64,000 nucleotides of DNA. Source: Balaenoptera acutorostrata (lineage: Eukaryota; Chordata; Mammalia; Artiodactyla; Balaenopteridae). Below, one piece after another: positions 48,726-60,770 of the stretch; the stretch's first letter is position 1; the number at the start of each line of letters is the position of its first letter. Where the stretch lies: contig NC_080078.1 of NCBI RefSeq assembly GCF_949987535.1, forward strand, positions 29,036,942-29,100,941, read 5' to 3'. The notes under the pieces are model-generated. The model was not told the DNA's origin. It was given only the letters and a program-made list of their open reading frames with translations, and made no database searches. The position numbers and the translations under genes are program-made.

Positions 48726-49169
48726 GAAAACGGCATCCCTTTCCCTTTCTTCTGGCAGCTGCACCCCTCTTTCCTAGGGGAACCGTGTTCCATTTGGTTC
48801 CCTGTGAAGTTGCTTTTAGCACTACCAAACTCTCCCTCCCACAGGGGTGGGCAGGTAACCCAAGCTAGTCAACCAGCTGGCCACAGTAGGGCGGGTGCCT
48901 CAACTTGCCTCACTCAGCATCCCCTCACCCTGGTCCTGTTTGATATTTTGTGTGACTTTTGCATGACCTTTGTGTGATGGATTTTTTTTCTGTATTAATT
49001 TTGATTTTTTAAAAATATTGCATGAAAATATTATTTATCTTGATCGCTGAGCTTTTGGTGTTCCCTTAAATTCTGTGGCTGAAGTGAGTACTTCACTGCC
49101 TCACCCTGGACCACGGGGCCCTCCCCACAACTTCTGCCTGAACTGCTAGAAGAGAAGCCTTGTCTCCCT

Positions 49170-49765
49170 CCAGAACTGAAGTCAGCAAACAAAGGCCCGA
49201 GGGCCAAATTCAGCATCCCCACCCCTCTTTTTGTAAATAAACTTTTTGTGTTTTTTTAAATTTATTTTTGGCTGTGTTGGGTCTTCGTTGCTGTGCGGAT
49301 TTTCTCTAGGTGCGGCGAGCGGGGGCTGCTCTTCGTTGCGGTACATGGGCTTCTCATGGCGGTGGCTCCTCTTGTTGTGGAGCACGGGCTCTAGGCACAC
49401 AGGCTTCAGTTGTGGTGGCACGCAGGCTCAGTAGTTGTGGCTTGCGGGCTCTAGAGCGCAGGCTCAGCAGTTGTGGCGCACGGGCTTAGTTGCTCCGCGG
49501 CACGTGGGATCTTCCCAGACCAGGGCTAGAACCCGTGTCCCCTGCATTGCCAGGCAGATTCTTAACCACTGCGCCACCAGGGAAGCCCTGTAAATAAAGT
49601 CTTACTGGAACACAGTCACGTCCATTTGTTTACAAGTCATCTGTGGCTGCTTTCCTGCTACAAAGGCAGAGCTGGGACATTGCTACAGAAACTTATGGCC
49701 CACAAAGCCTAAAATACTTACTATCTGATCCCTTAAGGAAGTTTGCCAACCGCCGTTCTAGAAGT
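49170..49765 (-). mobile_element. Old DNA-transposon-like repeat split by a CHR SINE
   Basis: The left part (gtcagcaaacaaaggcccga, gagggccaaattcagcatcc) and the right part (cttactggaacacagtcacg, aagcctaaaatacttactat, gaagtttgccaacc) are one element with the SINE at 49242-49588 inside it. Related pieces lie at 32625-32810 and 57588-57655. The two ends are inverted (gtcagcaaac / gtttgccaac). Confidence 0.7.
49242..49588 (-). mobile_element. CHR-type SINE, long form, inserted in an older repeat
   Basis: In reverse this is a full-length CHR element. The 10-base duplication tgtaaataaa (49232-49241 and 49589-49598) belongs to an older DNA-transposon-like repeat that the SINE splits in two. It has the same orientation as SNX29. 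Confidence 0.93.
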
Positions 49766-50362
49766 AGGAGCTATAACTGTCGTGTAAATCTGGCGCTTCC
49801 TGAGTCCATTTCCCCTATCAGGTAGAGTAGCCCACCTGGGAAAGATGCCAACCCAGAGAGAAGCGGAACTGGGAGAGACCAAGGGACAGATGTAGGGGAT
49901 GCTACTCCACTGGATCCAGCTCAACCCCTAGTTTCCTTGGTTACGTCAGTCAGTAAGTGCCCTTTGGCTGTCACTTGCAACCAGAAGAAGCCTAATGCAG
50001 GGAGCTAGGGCAGGTTCTTCAACCATCTGACAATCATTTTGGGGGCCGAGAACATGGCAGGCCCTGAGCAATGCCTGCACACATTCAAGGGGCGATGGCA
50101 TCCCTCAAAAATAAACACACATACAAAAGCACTGCTCAACAATAAACAGAAAACCCAACTACAAGGACCTAGGCTCCTTGTAAACAAAGAAAGGCTTATT
50201 TTTCTTAAATACTTAGTCTGGAGGTAGACAGCTGGTTCAAAGGCTCTGTCATGGGCAGAATCTCTACCCTCTACCCTCGCTGTCTCAGAGGACTGTCAAC
50301 ACTCTGGGCCTCACATTCACAATTGGAGCAGAAGAAAGAGGTTAAGATGCAAGTCAGTTCTT

Positions 50363-50500
50363 GGGAATTCCATGGTTGTCCAGCGGTTAGGACTCCGCGC
50401 TTCCACTGCAGGGGGCAGGGGTTCGATCCCTGGTCGGGGAACTAAGATCCCACATGCTGCAGTGCAGCCAAAAATAAATTAATTAATTAAAAAAAAAAAA
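50363..50500 (+). mobile_element. CHR-type SINE, short form
   Basis: The head is slightly diverged (ggaattccatggttgtccag), followed by gcggttaggactccgcgctt, a B-box-like ggttcgatccc and an attaattaatt-poly-A tail. No clear duplication of the flanks was found. Confidence 0.9.
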
Positions 50501-51005
50501 AAGATAAAGCCAGCTCTATCACTCCCTTTTTTCAGGCAAGGATGAGTTACCCCAGAAAAGCACAAGGGAGTGGAGAACATGTCAAGACTGGCTAAATCAC
50601 GCATGAGCCATGACCTAGAGAAGGACATCCCACAGCCCCAAGCAAAATCAGGGTTCTGTTAAGCCAAAGAAGAAAAGGGGAAAGGATTCTAGGCAGGAAG
50701 CTAACAGAATCAGCCATACATCGTATCAACCATTCCAGGAACAAAAGGCAAAACCAAGTGCTTCCATATTCCAGCCTGAGACCTGGGTGAGCGCAGGTGC
50801 CCCCAAATCCCAGTCACACCCCAATCTGCATGAGCCCGACTACAAGACACAAATGCAGGGGCAAAGCAGAGTTTCCAACGAGGGGCTGTGGCTCTGTCAC
50901 GTGGCCATCACCCAACCAGCCACAAGACACCTCCTGGAACTAGAACACAGGGGCTGTGCTTTAACCATGAAGAACACATAATTAAGACTTGTACGAAGTA
51001 TGTAA

Positions 51006-51670
51006 ACTTGGGACTTTTTTTTTTTTTTTTGCTTTCTTCAATTGTGGTAAAACATACATAATAAAGTTTACCACTTTAACCATTTTTCAGTGTATAATTC
51101 AGTGACATGAAGTACATTCACAAGGTCGTGCAACTATCACCATTATCCATTTCCAGAAATTTTTCATCATCCCAAACAGAAACTTCATAGCCATTAAACA
51201 CTAATCCCCCCCATTCTCCCGTCCCACACCCCCTGGTAACCTCTATTCCACATACTTTCTGTCTCTACAAATTTGACTATTCTAGATTCTACATATAAGT
51301 GGAATCACACAACACGTGACCTTTTGTGACTGGTTAATTTCACTTAGCATGTTTCTAAGGTTCATCCATGTTATAGTAGGCAGCAGTACTTCATTCCTCT
51401 TTATGGCTGAATAATATTCCATTATATATAGTATATACCACACTTTGTTATCCATTCATCTGCTGTTAGACATTTGAGATGTTTCTACCTTCTGGCTTTT
51501 GTGAATAATGCTGCTATGAATATTTGTGTGCAAGTATCTGAGTCCCTGCTTTCAATTTTTTTAGGTATGCATCTAGGAGTGGAATTGCTGGATCGTTTGG
51601 TAATTCTATGTTTAACTTTTTGAAAAACCATCAAATTATTTTCCACAGTAGCTGCATCATTTTACATTGA
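51006..51670 (-). mobile_element. L1 3' end fragment
   Basis: In reverse it contains L1 ORF2-tail motifs such as gatccagcaattccactcct and agccataaagaggaatgaag, followed by the 3' UTR and a poly-A tail (poly-T at 51016-51031 on the plus strand). Confidence 0.92.
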
Positions 51671-51821
51671 TACTTTTTTTTTTTTAGTAAAGATGGAATT
51701 GTCTTTATTTCTCTGCAACTGAAATTAACTCTATTAAATTTCCTTTCAGTTAGTTTTTAAACTCCCTTCACTCAGAAAAAAACTAAAACTTGCCAGTTTA
51801 AGGTAACTTAGCCATTTCCAG

Positions 51822-51899
51822 GTTTTTTTTTACTGTAGTAAAATTCACTTATAAAATTCACCATTTTAAAGTGTACAATTCAGAACTTGATACATTTTT
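51822..51899 (-). mobile_element. L1 3' terminal fragment
   Basis: The plus strand reads tttttttactgtagtaaaat then cactttaaa-like sequence, the same 3' end type as at 51040. A CHR SINE is inserted at its edge. Confidence 0.7.
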
Positions 51900-52101
51900 T
51901 AAAATATTTATTTATTTAGCTGCATCGGGTCTTAGTTGTGGCACACAGGATCTTCATTGCCGCTTGCAAGATGTTTAGTTGCAGCATGCAGGATCTTTTA
52001 GTTGTGGCATGTGGGATGTAGTTCCCCAACTAGGGATCGAACCTGTGCCCCCTGCATTGGGAGCATGGAGTCTTAGCCACTGGACCACCAGGGAAGTCCC
52101 G
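51900..52101 (-). mobile_element. CHR-type SINE, intermediate form
   Basis: In reverse it reads gggacttccctggtggtcca, a B-box-like ggttcgatccc and several gcatgc/cacaac units, ending in an A-rich tail. A 17-base flank (gaacttgatacattttt) is repeated with one mismatch at 51883-51899 and 52102-52118. The insertion interrupts L1-derived sequence. Confidence 0.92.
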
Positions 52102-52129
52102 GAACGTGATACATTTTTAAAGAATGAAT

Positions 52130-52205
52130 ATAGATTCATTCTGCTGTACACCTGAAACTAAAGCAACATTGTAAATCAACTATACCCCAACAAAAATTTT
52201 TTTAA
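52130..52205 (+). mobile_element. L1 3' terminal fragment
   Basis: It contains the 3' UTR end ctgtacacctgaaactaaag followed by caactataccccaacaaaaa and an A/T tail. Only the last 75 bases are present. Confidence 0.75.
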
Positions 52206-53633
52206 AAAGAATGAATAAATGCACAATGATCTGAGATGCTGGATTGCTTTGGAAGACTTCAGTAGATTTAAACTTAAACATCCCTACTGACTCTACAGAA
52301 CAAGTGCCAATTATCTCAGTAGAGGTGAAAGGAGATCACAAAAATAAAGCAAGAAAAGGAGGATACATTACCACTTACTGCCCGGACGTGACAGGGCTCC
52401 CCACTACCTCTCCACTTCACCTCGTCCCACTCTCCCTGTCACTCACCCTCCAACAGCCTCACTGGTCTCCTGGCCACCCCTCCAACCAGCCAAGCCTGCT
52501 CTACCTCAGGGCCCACCCAGCCATGAGAACAGAAACCACGCCAGCTAGGCCACTGAAGGAATTTCAAACAGGACATCTGTTACAGAGCTTTTGGAAGAGC
52601 CAGAAAGCCAAACAGGAGATAACGAGGGCACCCAGAGATAACTGACGTCAGAAAGCTAATCCATCCCTAAAGCCAGAGGAACAAAAGGTGTTCCCAGGCG
52701 GTGTAACCAGGGTTGCGGGCAACAGCTGGACTGTGGCAGAGGCACCTAGGAGGAAAGTGGGGGGACAAGAGGAAGGCCTGACCGGCAGCCACGGGGGACC
52801 TCCAAGGACCATGAAGGAAGCACAGCCACGGCTAGAGATGCCCCCTGAAGCAGGGCTGGGAGGAAGAAATATTCCAGCTCCCTTCTTCCTCTCACCTGTT
52901 GACCGTATCACCACCTCCCACTAAAATGATGGGCAAGGGGACCCGGGAAATAGAGTTTGCAGGGCAAGGGCAGGAAGTCAACTTGAGAGCAAACAAGAGA
53001 CTGACCGCTACACGCTTTTGAACCTGTTGAACCGCCTGGGATTCCTTCCCCCAGTAACAGGATGGCTAATCCCTTCGCTTCCTTAGGTCTCTATTCAAAT
53101 GTCCCCATGAAGAGGTGTCTCTGACCACTCTACAGAGAAGAGGTAAAGCTCCACCGTGGCAGACTGCTAGCTGCTCATCCAAATCTATCCTCTCTTCCTC
53201 CTGAATCCACAGACTGACTACACATCCCAGCCTGCTCTGCAGGGGCCAGGTGACTCTCAGGTGCCACTGCTCCCTGGCACCCTTCACCAGCCCGGTTCAC
53301 TCATCTCTGTCAGCTGTCCGGCCCCTGTGATCATCTGAAGGCTGAGTTCCCAGCTCTAACACCTCAACAGAGCACACCTGGCCTTCACCCACGTGACACA
53401 AGGGGCTATGGTACCTCCCTTATGAACAAGTGGGAACTTTCTCCACCACTGCTAAAACCTGTGCCCTGTTTCCTTTTGGGGGTATACTCCATCCTCTGCG
53501 CAAGAGCCATTTTCATGCTGACAGAAGCGAAGCAAAGTACCCATGGAACCAACAGGCTGGATAATAACTCAAAACTGACAACTCCGAGGCCAGGTCTGAG
53601 TCTTAATTTACAGGACATCAAGATTAAATACCT

Positions 53634-53984
53634 GGGACTTTCCTGGTGGCGCAGTGGTTAAGAATCCGCCTGCCAATGCAGGGGACGTGGGTTCAAGCCC
53701 TGGTCCGGGAAGATCCCACATGCCGCGGAGCAACTAAGCCCGTGTGCCACAACTACTGAGCCTGCGCTCTAGAGCCTGCGAGCCACAACTACTACTGAAG
53801 CCCGTGCACCTAGAGCCTGTGCTCTGCAACAAAGACAAGCCACTGCAATGAGAAACCCTTGCACCGAACAAAGAGTAGCTCCCGCTCGCCACAGCTAGAG
53901 AAAGCCCACACACAGCAACAACAACAACAACAAAAAAAACCAACGCAGCCAAAAATAAATTAATTCATTCATTTAAAAAAAAAA
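53634..53984 (+). mobile_element. CHR-type SINE, long form
   Basis: This is a full-length element with an internal run of AAC triplets near 53917 and a poly-A tail. A perfect 14-base duplication (aagattaaatacct) lies at 53620-53633 and 53985-53998. Confidence 0.96.
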
Positions 53985-55143
53985 AAGATTAAATACCTCT
54001 GAAACAGCCAGAGGTCCCCTTTGGCCAAGAGGCATCAGTCTGGCTACAACAAATCCTAATATGCTGGGACAGTTTCATCCCCTTTAATAAATGGCCACTG
54101 GCCCAAGCCCTCAGCCACTCCCGCAGTCAAGAACCCTCCCAGGACCCTATGGACATTGCCCAAATCCAGTGACTCACGGGTTAACACCTCGCCCGTGGGG
54201 GACAGCGCTCTGGCCCTGGCTCCCTCCCTAAGACCAGCACTTCCCCACCAGCTGCTGAACATTTTTATCGACACCCTGGACGTCTTCTCTGCCCTTTTGG
54301 CAGACATCCTCCCAACTCTCTTTCACCAGAACTAGCTGATTTGCAAGTTTGCGAATTCAACAGAGAAACACAAAGAGGGAACTGAAAACATGATAGGGAT
54401 GGGAGGGTGAGGGAGTGGACTTCCCCTCACGATCAAAAGGATGGGCCTGGGGTTCTCCCGGCACATGCAGCTTCCTCTGCAAACAATTCTCTACAGAAAT
54501 GAAATTGTTACCCAAGGTGCCCCGGTGAAGCAAAATATAACTTGCAATTTGAGTTAAACGCAATCAACCACTTTCAAAAATCCCCCCTGAGGATCAAGGA
54601 AGTAGGTTTCTCTAATATTACAGTTGGGGGTATATTAATACCACCTGCTTTCAACTGTGAGGATGTACAGACGGAAGGGGGTGGGGTCTGGCATCCCAGG
54701 AGAATGAGCAGCATGACCTGACATCTGGGTCCTTGAGTCATTATCCTGAACGTAGTTGCAGGCTCCTTGCAATACACTGGAGCTACAAATGTGAGCAAGG
54801 ACGGAGCCAGTCCCTGACCACCGAGAGAGGGAGACAAGAGAATGGTGGTGCCACCCAGGGGTCTGGTGAGAAGAGGACTCAGGACCGTTGCGGGGTGGGG
54901 GTGGGGGGTCATCACCGATTGGAGGGGCACCATCCAGCTGAACTGGTGGGGAGCTCAAAAATGACTTTTAGAGAGAAATCTGAAACTTCAAGAGACAGTA
55001 GATCAAAACCAGGATGAGATACCACTTCACACCCATTTGAGTGGCTATTATCAAAAACACAAAAAATAACAAGTGTTGGTGAGGATGTGGAGAAATTGGG
55101 AACCCTTGTGCATTGCTGGTGGTAATTTAAAATGGAGCACCCC

Positions 55144-55422
55144 GGGCTTCCCTGGTGGCGCAGTGGTTGAGAGTCTGCCTGCCAATGCAGGGGACACGAG
55201 TTCGAGCCCTGGTCTGGGAAGATCCCACATGCCGCGGAGCAACTAAGCCCGTGCGCCACAATTGCTGAGCCTGCGCGTCTGGAGCCTGTGCCCCGCAACG
55301 GGAGGGGCCGCGATAGTGAAAGGCCCGCGCACCGCGATGAAGAGTGGCCCCCGCTTGCCGCAACTAGACAAAGCCCTCGCACGAACCGAAGACCCAACAC
55401 AGCCAAAAATAAATAAATAAAG
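55144..55422 (+). mobile_element. CHR-type SINE, first half of a composite insertion
   Basis: The element runs from gggcttccctggtggcgcag to an aataaataaataaa tail and belongs to the gttgagagtctgcc subtype. It lies inside an L1 and no target-site duplication is found directly after its own tail. The duplicate of its left flank (aaatggagcaccc) is instead found after a second SINE, at about 55887-55899. Confidence 0.9.
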
Positions 55423-55558
55423 TAGCTATAAAACAATCGAATTCATGCTCTGCAATTCAGTTTAGCTAGTCGTTTAAAAAATCCTGTAAATAACAAACAT
55501 CTTAAAATAAAAACCAAGCATGAGTTTATTCCTCTACCAACTGCCCTTTAAAAAAAAA

Positions 55559-55886
55559 AAAAAAGAATCCGCCTGTCAATGCGGGGAACACGGGTTCGAG
55601 CCCTGGTCCGGGAAGATCCCACATGCCGCGGAGCAACTAAGCCCGTGCGCCACAACTACCGAGCCTGCGCTCTAGAGCCTGCGAGCCACAACTACTGAGC
55701 CCATGTGCCTAGAGCCCGTGCTCGGCGACAAGAGAAGCCACCGCAATGAGAAGCCTGAGCACCACAACGAAGAGTAACCCCCACTCACCGCAACTAGAGA
55801 AAGCCCATGAGCAGCAACAAAGACCCAACACAGCCAAAAATAAATAAATAAAATAAATAAACTTTAAAAAAATAAAAAATAAAATA
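55559..55886 (+). mobile_element. CHR-type SINE, 5'-truncated, second half of a composite insertion
   Basis: This copy begins abruptly at gaatccgcctgtcaatgc after a run of A, so the first part of the tRNA-like head is missing. The body and A-rich tail are complete. The L1 it interrupts resumes at 55887 with aaatggaggaccc, which repeats the sequence left of 55144. Confidence 0.9.
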
Positions 55887-57159
55887 AAATGGAGGACCCA
55901 GTACAGAAAACAGTATGGTGGCTCTTCAAAAAATTAAACATAGAATTACTGTATGATCCAGCAATTCCACTTCTGAGTATGTAACCAAAAGAATTGAAAG
56001 CAGGGACTCGAACAGTTATCTGTACACCCATGTTCGTAGCCACACTTTTCACAATAGCCAATAAGTGGAAGCAACCCAGGTGTCCATCGACAGATGAGTG
56101 GATAAACAAAGGTGGTCTATCCATACAATGGAATATTATCCAACCTTAAAAAGGATGCATGAAGCTTGAAGACATTATGCTAAATGAAATAAGCCAAATA
56201 CAAAAGGACAAATATTGTATGATTCTACTTACATGAAGTACCTAAAATAATCAAATTCATAGAGACATAAAGTAGAGTGGTGGTTGCCAGGGGCTAGTGG
56301 GAGGAGAAAATGGAGAGTTATTATTTAATGGGGGCAGGGTTTCTATTTGGGAAGATGAAAAGGTTCTGGAGATGGATGGTGTGATGGTTGTACAATGTGA
56401 ATGTACTTTTATGCCTTTGAACTGTACACTTAAAAATGGTTAAAATGGTCATTTTTATGTTATGTATACTTTATGACAATTTCTAAAAGAGAGGGAGAAA
56501 AAAATTAGAAGTTTGAGCGGTTGCGGGGGAAGGAGGAGGAGGAGGAGGCTGGGAGGAAGCCCGAGGCTGGTCAGGGGACCTGGGTGAAGGGCAGAGCCAT
56601 TCACTAAGCAAGGAACACAGGAGCAAACATGGGGGTGGGATAGGGATGAGAATTCAGTCGTGCAGACCTTGACAAGCCCGTGGTACATCCAAATAGGGAC
56701 ACTCAAGAGGAAGACCGGGAGTGATCTGCAGGAGGTATAACTAAGAGTAATCGACACACAGATAGCAATTTTCACCAAGGAATTCAGACAGTATGTGTAG
56801 AAACAAGAGTCAACAACAGAATCCGAGGATAAATAATATTTAATGTTTGAGAGTGTAGAAGGGATATGCCAGGAAGGATCTGCAAAGAAGTAGAAAGTAA
56901 GCCCAGAGGTTGTGGCATTACAGAAGAGAGTGGGAGACAAAGTGTCAAGGTCAGAGGTGCCAAAAGGCTGCTGAACAGATAAGGAAAGTTACAGTTAAAT
57001 TTTACAAGACAGGCACCTCAATAATAAATGTGCCTCTGGTATGTTCTGAATCATGCCTATCACCTTGTAATAGACTGCCGACACATAACCTGATGATATT
57101 TTAGTGATTAACAAGAACATCAAACTTCAAGGTTATGCCATTGAAACGCCACTTCTCTA

Positions 57160-57365
57160 ATCGGAATGTGTCCCCTCAAAATTCAACTCTTGAAATTCTA
57201 ACCCCCAAAGATGATGGTATTAGTAGATGGGGCCTTTGGGTGGACCCTTAGGTGATGAGGGTGGAGCCCTCATGAATGGGATTAGTGCCCTGATAAAAGA
57301 GGTTCCTTCTACCATGTGAAGACACAGCAAGAAGGCACAGGCTATGAACCAGGAAAAGGAAGTAC
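57160..57365 (+). mobile_element. MaLR-type LTR fragment
   Basis: Motifs tgtcccctcaaaattcaact, gatggtattagtagatgggg, ggtggagccctcatgaatgg and catgtgaagacacagcaaga are in LTR order. The 3' part is missing. Confidence 0.75.
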
Positions 57366-57587
57366 TCTGGAGTGATCCTGGTTTAAGGTACCTCGGGAAT
57401 CATGAAATATAGTACTATTCACATTGAATGAGGCCCTTCCTTCCAACCAAAAGGTATTTATTGAACATATTTTTACTGAAGAACCCATATACTTCCAGAC
57501 ACTATGCTAGGAGCTAGAAAGTCAGGAGGCCAGATAGTCTCAGTCACAACTCTGCCTAAAAGCAGCCCTAGACACTAAGTAGATGAA

Positions 57588-57655
57588 TGTTTGTGGCTGT
57601 GTTCCAATAAAACTTTATTTACAAAACAGGTGGTAGGACATGGTTTGCTGAGCTT
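57588..57655 (-). mobile_element. Small fragment of the same DNA-transposon-like repeat
   Basis: The plus strand reads gtggctgtgttccaataaaa, then ctttatttacaaaacaggtg, the reverse of the central part of the copy at 49590. Only about 65 bases remain. Confidence 0.6.
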
Positions 57656-57694
57656 TGCTCTGAGTGCTCCTAACTTACTCAATACTTGCTGCTT

Positions 57695-57928
57695 GGACTT
57701 CCCTGGTGGTCCAGTGGGTAAAGCTCCGTGCTTCCAATGCAGGGGGCCCGGGTTTGATCCTTGGTTGGGGAACTAGATCCCTCATGCATGCTGCAACTAA
57801 GAGTCTTCATGCCACAACTAAAGATCCCACATGCCACAACTAAGAAGTCTGCATGCCACAACTAAGAGTCCACATGAAGCAACTAAGACCCGGCACAGCC
57901 AAAATAAATAAATAAATAAATAATAAAA
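57695..57928 (+). mobile_element. CHR-type SINE, intermediate form
   Basis: The head ggacttccctggtggtccag is followed by at least three diverged atgccacaactaagag units and an (aaat)n tail. The 8-base flank tgctgctt occurs at 57687-57694 and 57929-57936. Confidence 0.92.
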
Positions 57929-58024
57929 TGCTGCTTAATTTACTCATGAGTTCAAATGGGGGGGGGGGGTCATGATCTTTCAGAGAGCCCTCTTTCTGGA
58001 AACAATATGCCATTATAAATAAAA

Positions 58025-58270
58025 GTAGGAGCTTCAGAATCACAATCATGTAGGCCTGCCTGAGTAGAAATCCCAGCTCTGCCACTTTTTAGCTCTGGAA
58101 CACTAAGGAAATTATTTCATTTCTTTGAGCCTCATTTTCTTCACCTGTAAAATGGGAACACCGTTATTCACTATGCATAATCATTTTAGCAGTAAAGTGG
58201 AACAATGGGCGCAAAGGGTCTAACGAATCCCCTGGGTCACAAGAGCTGCTCAATATGAGTCACTAGCAAA
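58025..58270 (+). mobile_element. MIR SINE
   Basis: Motifs gcctgcctgagtagaaatcc, cagctctgccactttttagc, cttcacctgtaaaatgggaa and gagctgctcaatatgagtca follow MIR order. Confidence 0.85.
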
Positions 58271-58429
58271 CACTAAGAAAGCCAAACCTGTGGTTCATTG
58301 AAAAGAGCAGAAAACACCCAAGTGTCATTTCCAAGATGAATGTGCTAATCACATTGTTCCTCCCATTTCTGGAGCATAGGTCTCTTTTTTTCTTTAAGTT
58401 GTCTTGCTTTTCTCTATTGTTTAAGTTAG

Positions 58430-58985
58430 GATGATTTTGGATGCGAGTAAAAAGAAATCCGACTCAAAATGCCTTAAAATATTAGGGAACTAATTATCTC
58501 ACATAACATTAAGTCCAGAGGTAGGGCAGTTCCAGAGTTGGTTAATTCAGTAGCTCAGTGACATTATCAGGGTCCAAGTACTTTCCATCTTTCTGAGCTG
58601 CCATCCTGAATGTACCGGCTTTCATCTTCAGACTTGGTCCCTCCTCATGGTCACAACATCACTGCCACAGCTCCAAACATCACAGTCTCACAAAATAACC
58701 CAAGGCCATAAAATGAGCTTTCTTGTGTCTCTGTTTAAACAGCAAGAAGCTTTCTCAGAAGCCCGTCAGCAGACCTTTCCTTTTGGTCAGAATTGCATCA
58801 CATGTCTATTCCTAAACCAACTACTGGCAGCCTGGAAATTATTATGGCTGGCCTGATCTGATCCAGATTTACTCCTCCTGTGGCTAGCCTCAGACCTGAA
58901 GCTCGTGGCCACCCAACATCAGGACAAAACCAGAGTTCTATTAGCAAGAAAGAAGGGACGGAACTGCTGGGTGGGGAATAACCAG
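58430..58985. repeat. Old interspersed repeat of uncertain family
   Basis: The stretch (tccgactcaaaatgccttaa, cacataacattaagtccaga, ttcagtagctcagtgacatt, cagcctggaaattattatgg, caggacaaaaccagagttct) resembles a long mammalian repeat I have seen but cannot name. It has no gene-like features. Confidence 0.4.
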
Positions 58986-60061
58986 TGTCGGCTGTAATGA
59001 TTCACGCTACCTTGCATAACTGGAATGGAAAGGTTAAACAAACTGCAGGACAGGCTCGGAAAATGCAGGCTCCCATCTCACCACCGGCAAATCAACTGTC
59101 TGTGCAGATAAATCCAGTCACTTGTCAAAAGTCAGAGGAAACGGCTCTACTGGACACAGTAGGCTCTCACTTCTGGGGTCTGAATTCTAAAGGAGACACA
59201 CTAGGTGACCTTATTCTAAACTTCTCTGGGTCCTGCGTAACTCAACTAACTGGACGATCTATTCAAAGGGACTGCAGTTTGGGATGCACACTGTTTCCCA
59301 TGCCCGCCAAGACGGCATAACTGTTGAGCTGGCAGCATAACTGCTTAGAACGATGTTTACCTTACCAACATTTCATAGGTCAGGGATGTTTGGGTAAAAA
59401 CCTCCCAAGTCAAAAACAAAAAGAAACCTGAATACTAAGCTAAAATCAAAAACAAACAAAACAAAACCCCCTAATAGACAGCAAACTAGGGAATGGGAGA
59501 TATATGTGGGCACTGATTAAAATCAGCACAAAACTGAAGGAAAACTGCCTGCAAACTCCCTTTCCCAGGCTACAGTTGATCTCAGGAGGAAAAGCTGGTA
59601 CCTGATTTGTAGAAAAGTAACAGAAGATGGTCACGCACAGAGGGGGCACATCTGGCCACCGGAAAAGGCACAAGCTGAAAGCATCACTCCAAGGGTCCAC
59701 TGTCGGCTGTGGAAGATTAGCTTGAACCAGATCAACTCCCCCACGAAAAAAACAGCAACTGAAAAAGCCAGCCTTTTTTTTTTTTTTTTTTTAATGAAAG
59801 CAAAACTGAAGGACTAGGAGCTCTGCAAAGGCAAGAAAGACATGAGGAACTCAGATCCCAAAGAGAAGGGACGTCCACAGACATGACTCCTGTCTACAGA
59901 GCCTTATTCTGCCCTAAGGCTTTTCCCAACTACAGAGCTTCTCTGATGAGAAGTTAAGTGGAGCTTTCAGAATTCCCACAGGGTCTTTAAAAAAAAAAAA
60001 ATTAGAGTTCGGGACCTGCAGATGAGGAAGGGCACTGGAAAACACCTCAGGGATTCAGCTG

Positions 60062-60500
60062 TGTACTGGACTGAATAGTGCCCCCCAAAATTCGTGTCCA
60101 CCTGGAACCCCAGAATGGGACTTTATTTGGGGAAAGCCTCTTTGCAGGTGTAATTTGTTGAGATGAGGTCATACTGGACCTAATCTAACACGACTGGTGT
60201 CCTTCTAAGGAGAGGAGGGGACACAGAGAGACATGGACACAGAGGAAAGAAGGCCATGTGAAGACAGCGGCCAAGACTGGAGTGATAAAGCTACAAGCCA
60301 AGGAATGGCAGGGACTGCTGACAAGCACCAGAAGCTAGGAACACACCCTCCCCTCAGAGCCTTCCAGAAGGAACCAACCCTGCCGACACCTAGATTTTGG
60401 ACTCCTGGCCTCCAGACTGTGAAAAAGTAAATTTCTCTCTGTTGTTTTAAGCCACCTGGTGTGTGCAAATTTGCTATGGCAACTCCAGGAAACTGATATA
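60062..60500 (+). mobile_element. MLT1-type LTR (ERVL-MaLR)
   Basis: The left end tgtactggactgaatagtgc, the interior ctaatctaacacgactggtg, and gaaggaaccaaccctgccga with a late gttgttttaagccacctggt follow the MLT1 LTR. It is a solo LTR with no internal viral genes. Confidence 0.85.
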
Positions 60501-60740
60501 AGCTGGAAACCCCGAAGAACTACATCCTAGAAATACATCAGGCATCACAAATGCTAAAGGCCAGGTGTGAACTGGCTTGATCCCTTGACTGGATTAAACT
60601 GATCTCCCTCTACCCTAACTGTCTGAGAAGCAACAGTAAATCCTCTCTGAAAAAAGATACAATCATTCCAAACTTCAAATTATCTCTACGATTCTTCATA
60701 CACAACATCTGGCATTCAGTCGAAAATACCAGATACATGC

Positions 60741-60770
60741 GAAGACAAGAATGTCTTCATTCTTGTCTTC
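60741..60770. repeat. Perfect 12-base hairpin
   Basis: The arms gaagacaagaat and attcttgtcttc pair perfectly around the loop gtcttc. Confidence 0.95.

Larger units (their letters stand above)
55001..56485 (+). mobile_element. L1 3' end (older subfamily), interrupted by composite SINE insertion
   Basis: Two L1 pieces (55001-55143 and 55887-56485) join across the SINE composite: the first ends at the position where tgcattgctggtggtaattt precedes aaatggag, and the second continues with gaaaacagtatggtggctct. Later motifs include gatccagcaattccacttct and ggttgccaggggctagtggg. The end is ttatgttatgtatacttta. It is diverged and frameshifted, hence old. Confidence 0.92.
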
